Shown here: positions 62,166 through 64,000 of the stretch, in pieces
Layout of the letters: each line of letters starts with the position of its first letter
How positions within the stretch are numbered: position 1 is the stretch's first letter
The notes under the pieces: generated by a model
What the model saw: only the letters and a program-made list of their open reading frames with translations
Database searches by the model: none
Told to the model about the DNA's origin: nothing
Translations under genes and position numbers: made by a program
Source: Nocardioides abyssi
GTDB lineage: Bacteria; Actinomycetota; Actinomycetes; Propionibacteriales; Nocardioidaceae
Assembly (NCBI RefSeq): GCF_030412915.1
Contig: NZ_JAUHJR010000007.1
Coordinates: 145,912 to 209,911, forward strand
Direction of reading: 5' to 3'
DNA length: 64,000 bases

Positions 62166-63428
62166 ATGGCCAAGGACTCCCGACCCACCGCGCACCCGGT
62201 GTGCCGCGCGGTCGCGAAGTCGCGGAGGAAGGCTCGTTCGGCCTGCAGCTCTCAGATGTGGCAGATGTCCGACACCGAGGTCTCGACCGCGCTGCTGGAG
62301 GCCACCCGACTGCGCGCCCAGGTCGAGGCGCTCGAGCTGCGCCTTGCCGCCGAGGCAGACCGCCGCGCCGTCGGCGACAAGGTCGGCGCGACCGACACCG
62401 CGTCCTGGTGGGGACACGAGACCCGCCAGGACCGTCCCGCCGCCAAGCGGCGGATGCGGCTGGCGGAGTCGCTTGACCGCCACGCCCCCACTGCCAGCGC
62501 TCTGGCGGAGGGCGCGATCAGTGTCGACCACGCCCGCGTCATCACCGAGTGCGTCGACAAGCTGCCCGACGACCTCGAGGACCCGACCGTTCCGGAGCGC
62601 GCCGAGAAGCACCTGCTCGACGAGGCGCTCGATCGCGACCCCAAGTCGCTGGCGATCCTGGCCAAGCACGTCCTGACCGTCGTCGCACCCGAGATCGGCG
62701 AGGAGCGCGACGCCCGCGCCCTCGAACGAGAAGAACGTGAAGCCCGCGCCAACGCCTGGCTGACCATGGGGCCCGATGGCAGAGGGAGCTACCGCGGGAA
62801 GTTCTCCATCCCGACCCTGCACGGCGAGATGCTCAAGAAGATGCTCCTCGCCTTCGCGGCGCCGAAGCACCAGGCCGCGACCAAGGGCGATGAGGCGGCG
62901 GAGGCGGTCGAACGGCGGCCGTCTCCGGAACGGATGGGCGACGCGTTCTGCGAGCTGCTCGAGCGCCTGCCCGTCGACCACCTACCGAAGCTCGGCGGCC
63001 TCAACGCCTCCGTCGTCGTCCTCATCGACTACACCGACCTCCTGAGCGAGACCGGCCGGGCCACCCTCGAGTCCGGCGAACCGATCTCCGCCTCCCTCGC
63101 CCGCCGGATGGCCTGCGAAGCAGGCCTGATCCCGGCGGTGCTGGGCTCGAGGTCAGAGCTGCTCGACCTCGGCCGCACCGCCCGCCTCTTCTCCGGTGCT
63201 CAACGCCGCGGGCTCGCGATCACCCAGCAGACCTGCACCGCGGTCGGGTGCGACTGGCCGGCGCACCTGTGTCACGCCCACCACGACGACAGCTGGCTCC
63301 ATGGTGGCAAGACAGACCTCGCCAACGCCCGGCTGCTCTGCCCCCGGCACCACGCCCGCATCCACGACCCCCACTTCGAGACCACCCACCACCCCGACGG
63401 CGGCGTTTCGTTCCACAGGCGGACCTAG
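62166..63428 (+). CDS. DUF222/HNH endonuclease (13E12 repeat family)
   Basis: Protein of 420 residues. The first 300 residues have the helical DUF222 pattern (TALLEATRLRAQVEALELRLAAEADRRA; AKRRMRLAESLDRHAPTASALAEGAISVDHARVI), and the C-terminal 60 contain an HNH nuclease motif: CHAHHDDSWLHGGKTDLANARLLCPRHHARIHDP. These genes are multicopy in many actinobacteria and often lie by repeats, as here, with hairpin repeats on both sides. ATG 62166 is used; a TTG at 62154 extends the frame. Role unknown; they have been linked to mobile DNA. Confidence 0.9.
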   Translation: MAKDSRPTAHPVCRAVAKSRRKARSACSSQMWQMSDTEVSTALLEATRLRAQVEALELRLAAEADRRAVGDKVGATDTASWWGHETRQDRPAAKRRMRLAESLDRHAPTASALAEGAISVDHARVITECVDKLPDDLEDPTVPERAEKHLLDEALDRDPKSLAILAKHVLTVVAPEIGEERDARALEREEREARANAWLTMGPDGRGSYRGKFSIPTLHGEMLKKMLLAFAAPKHQAATKGDEAAEAVERRPSPERMGDAFCELLERLPVDHLPKLGGLNASVVVLIDYTDLLSETGRATLESGEPISASLARRMACEAGLIPAVLGSRSELLDLGRTARLFSGAQRRGLAITQQTCTAVGCDWPAHLCHAHHDDSWLHGGKTDLANARLLCPRHHARIHDPHFETTHHPDGGVSFHRRT

Positions 63429-63438
63429 GCCGGCCCAC

Positions 63439-64000
63439 CCCGCTGGTTGAGCAGCGAAGGCGTGCTGCGCCTGAGCGTCGACGAAACCCCCGCACCCGGG
63501 CAGGGCGGCAACCACCCGCCGGCCGGACGAACGTTGGCAGCGCCCTGCGCACCTCACCGGGTCTCGTCGACGCTCGGTTTCGAGACGGCGCTGGCGCGCC
63601 TCCTCAACCCACCGGCTGGCGCTCGCTGCTCGACCAGCGGTGGACGCCGGCGCTCGCTGCTCGACCGACGGGGACCACCGCTGGTTGAGCAGCGAAGGCG
63701 TGCTGCACCTGAGCGTCGACGAAACCCCCGCACCCGCGCAGGGCGGCAACCACCCGCCGGCCGGCGCAACGTTGGCAGCGCCCGGCGCACCTCACCGGGT
63801 CTCGTCGACGCTCGGTTTTGAGACGGCGCTGGCGCGCCTCCTCAACCCACCGGCTGGCGCTCGCTGCTCGACCAGCGGAGACCACCGCTGGTTGAGCAGC
63901 GAAGGCGTGCTGCACCTGAGCGTCGACGAAACCCCCGCACCCGCGCAGGGCGGCAACCACCCGCCGGCCGGCGCAACGTTGGCAGCGCCCGGCGCACCTC
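63439..64000. repeat. Second array of the hairpin repeat family, running off the window
   Basis: Copies begin at 63443, 63681 and 63888. Each starts CCGCTGGTTGAGCAGC and the first ends GCTGCTCGACCAGCGG (63625-63640), complementary at 15 of 16 positions. Internal blocks CACCGGGTCTCGTCGACGCT and CTCAACCCACCGGC are shared with the 40477 array, with different tip and spacer sequence. No gene is seen in this 572-bp stretch. Confidence 0.85.

Noticed and set aside
62166-63428. Active homing endonuclease or restriction enzyme
   Set aside because: The DUF222/HNH family is multicopy and of unknown role; no intron, intein or methyltransferase is nearby.

Overview
The window reads as a contiguous piece of a high-GC actinobacterial chromosome, most likely Nocardioides or a close relative (Propionibacteriales). 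The reasons are very high GC with G/C-ending codons, GTG and ATGA/GTGA-overlapping starts, an imuA'-imuB-dnaE2 operon under a mycobacterial-type SOS box, hrcA-dnaJ with a CIRCE operator, an IdeR/DtxR box, a leucine-rich leader before a long-form leuA, and a tmsAB pair for 10-methyl branched fatty acids. I saw no tRNA, rRNA, CRISPR, integrase, transposase or phage genes. Genus is inference; no search was run.

Layout. (1) 1-9962: a polysaccharide cluster with flippase, deacetylase, O-antigen-ligase/polymerase, four-base-coupled glycosyltransferases, a Wzz/BY-kinase-like protein with a broken P-loop, a third glycosyltransferase and a convergent initiating sugar-phosphate transferase. (2) 10110-13160: a kinase-like protein with altered metal ligands, then a four-gene set resembling type VII secretion substrates and partners. 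(3) 13260-21690: MOSC protein, long-chain acyl-CoA synthetase, and the SOS mutasome operon imuA'-imuB-dnaE2. (4) 21725-26254: hemW, facing five leftward genes (DUF4870, DUF3097, a small acidic protein, an MBL-fold hydrolase, and an iron-box-controlled DUF2470 protein).

(5) 26443-40470: a conserved actinobacterial housekeeping series, hrcA, dnaJ, rsmE, HIT, phoH, ybeY, CorC-like membrane protein, cytidine-deaminase-like protein and era. It is interrupted by secreted or lipoprotein genes (29516-32804) and by tmsA, tmsB and a siderophore-interacting-type flavoprotein (36093-39536). (6) 40471-41094: no gene, but a striking array of three 149-bp units built from inverted REP-like hairpins, then two hairpins sharing one loop. 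(7) 41095-51061: an accessory signalling island. It holds two paralogous septum-formation-type lipoproteins, a SigF/SigB-class sigma factor, a divergent SpoIIE phosphatase/anti-sigma kinase/STAS fusion, a flavodoxin-like protein, a lone STAS protein, CheB and CheR-PAS proteins without any chemotaxis machinery, and a PAS-GAF-ANTAR RNA-binding regulator.

(8) 51086-58376: leuA with leader peptide and attenuator-like stem, a near-perfect 67-nt palindrome, a MASE1-PAS histidine kinase divergent from an alpha/beta hydrolase, then recO and uppS, which resume the housekeeping series. (9) 58500-64000: two tandem paralogous orphan histidine kinases, a DUF222/HNH endonuclease, and a second array of the same repeat family running off the window.

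Two themes tie the region together. Many genes show a TANNNT-like -10 box only 5 to 7 nt before the start codon, so leaderless transcription looks common. A family of hairpin repeats with conserved arms and changing but complementary tips occupies several gene ends.
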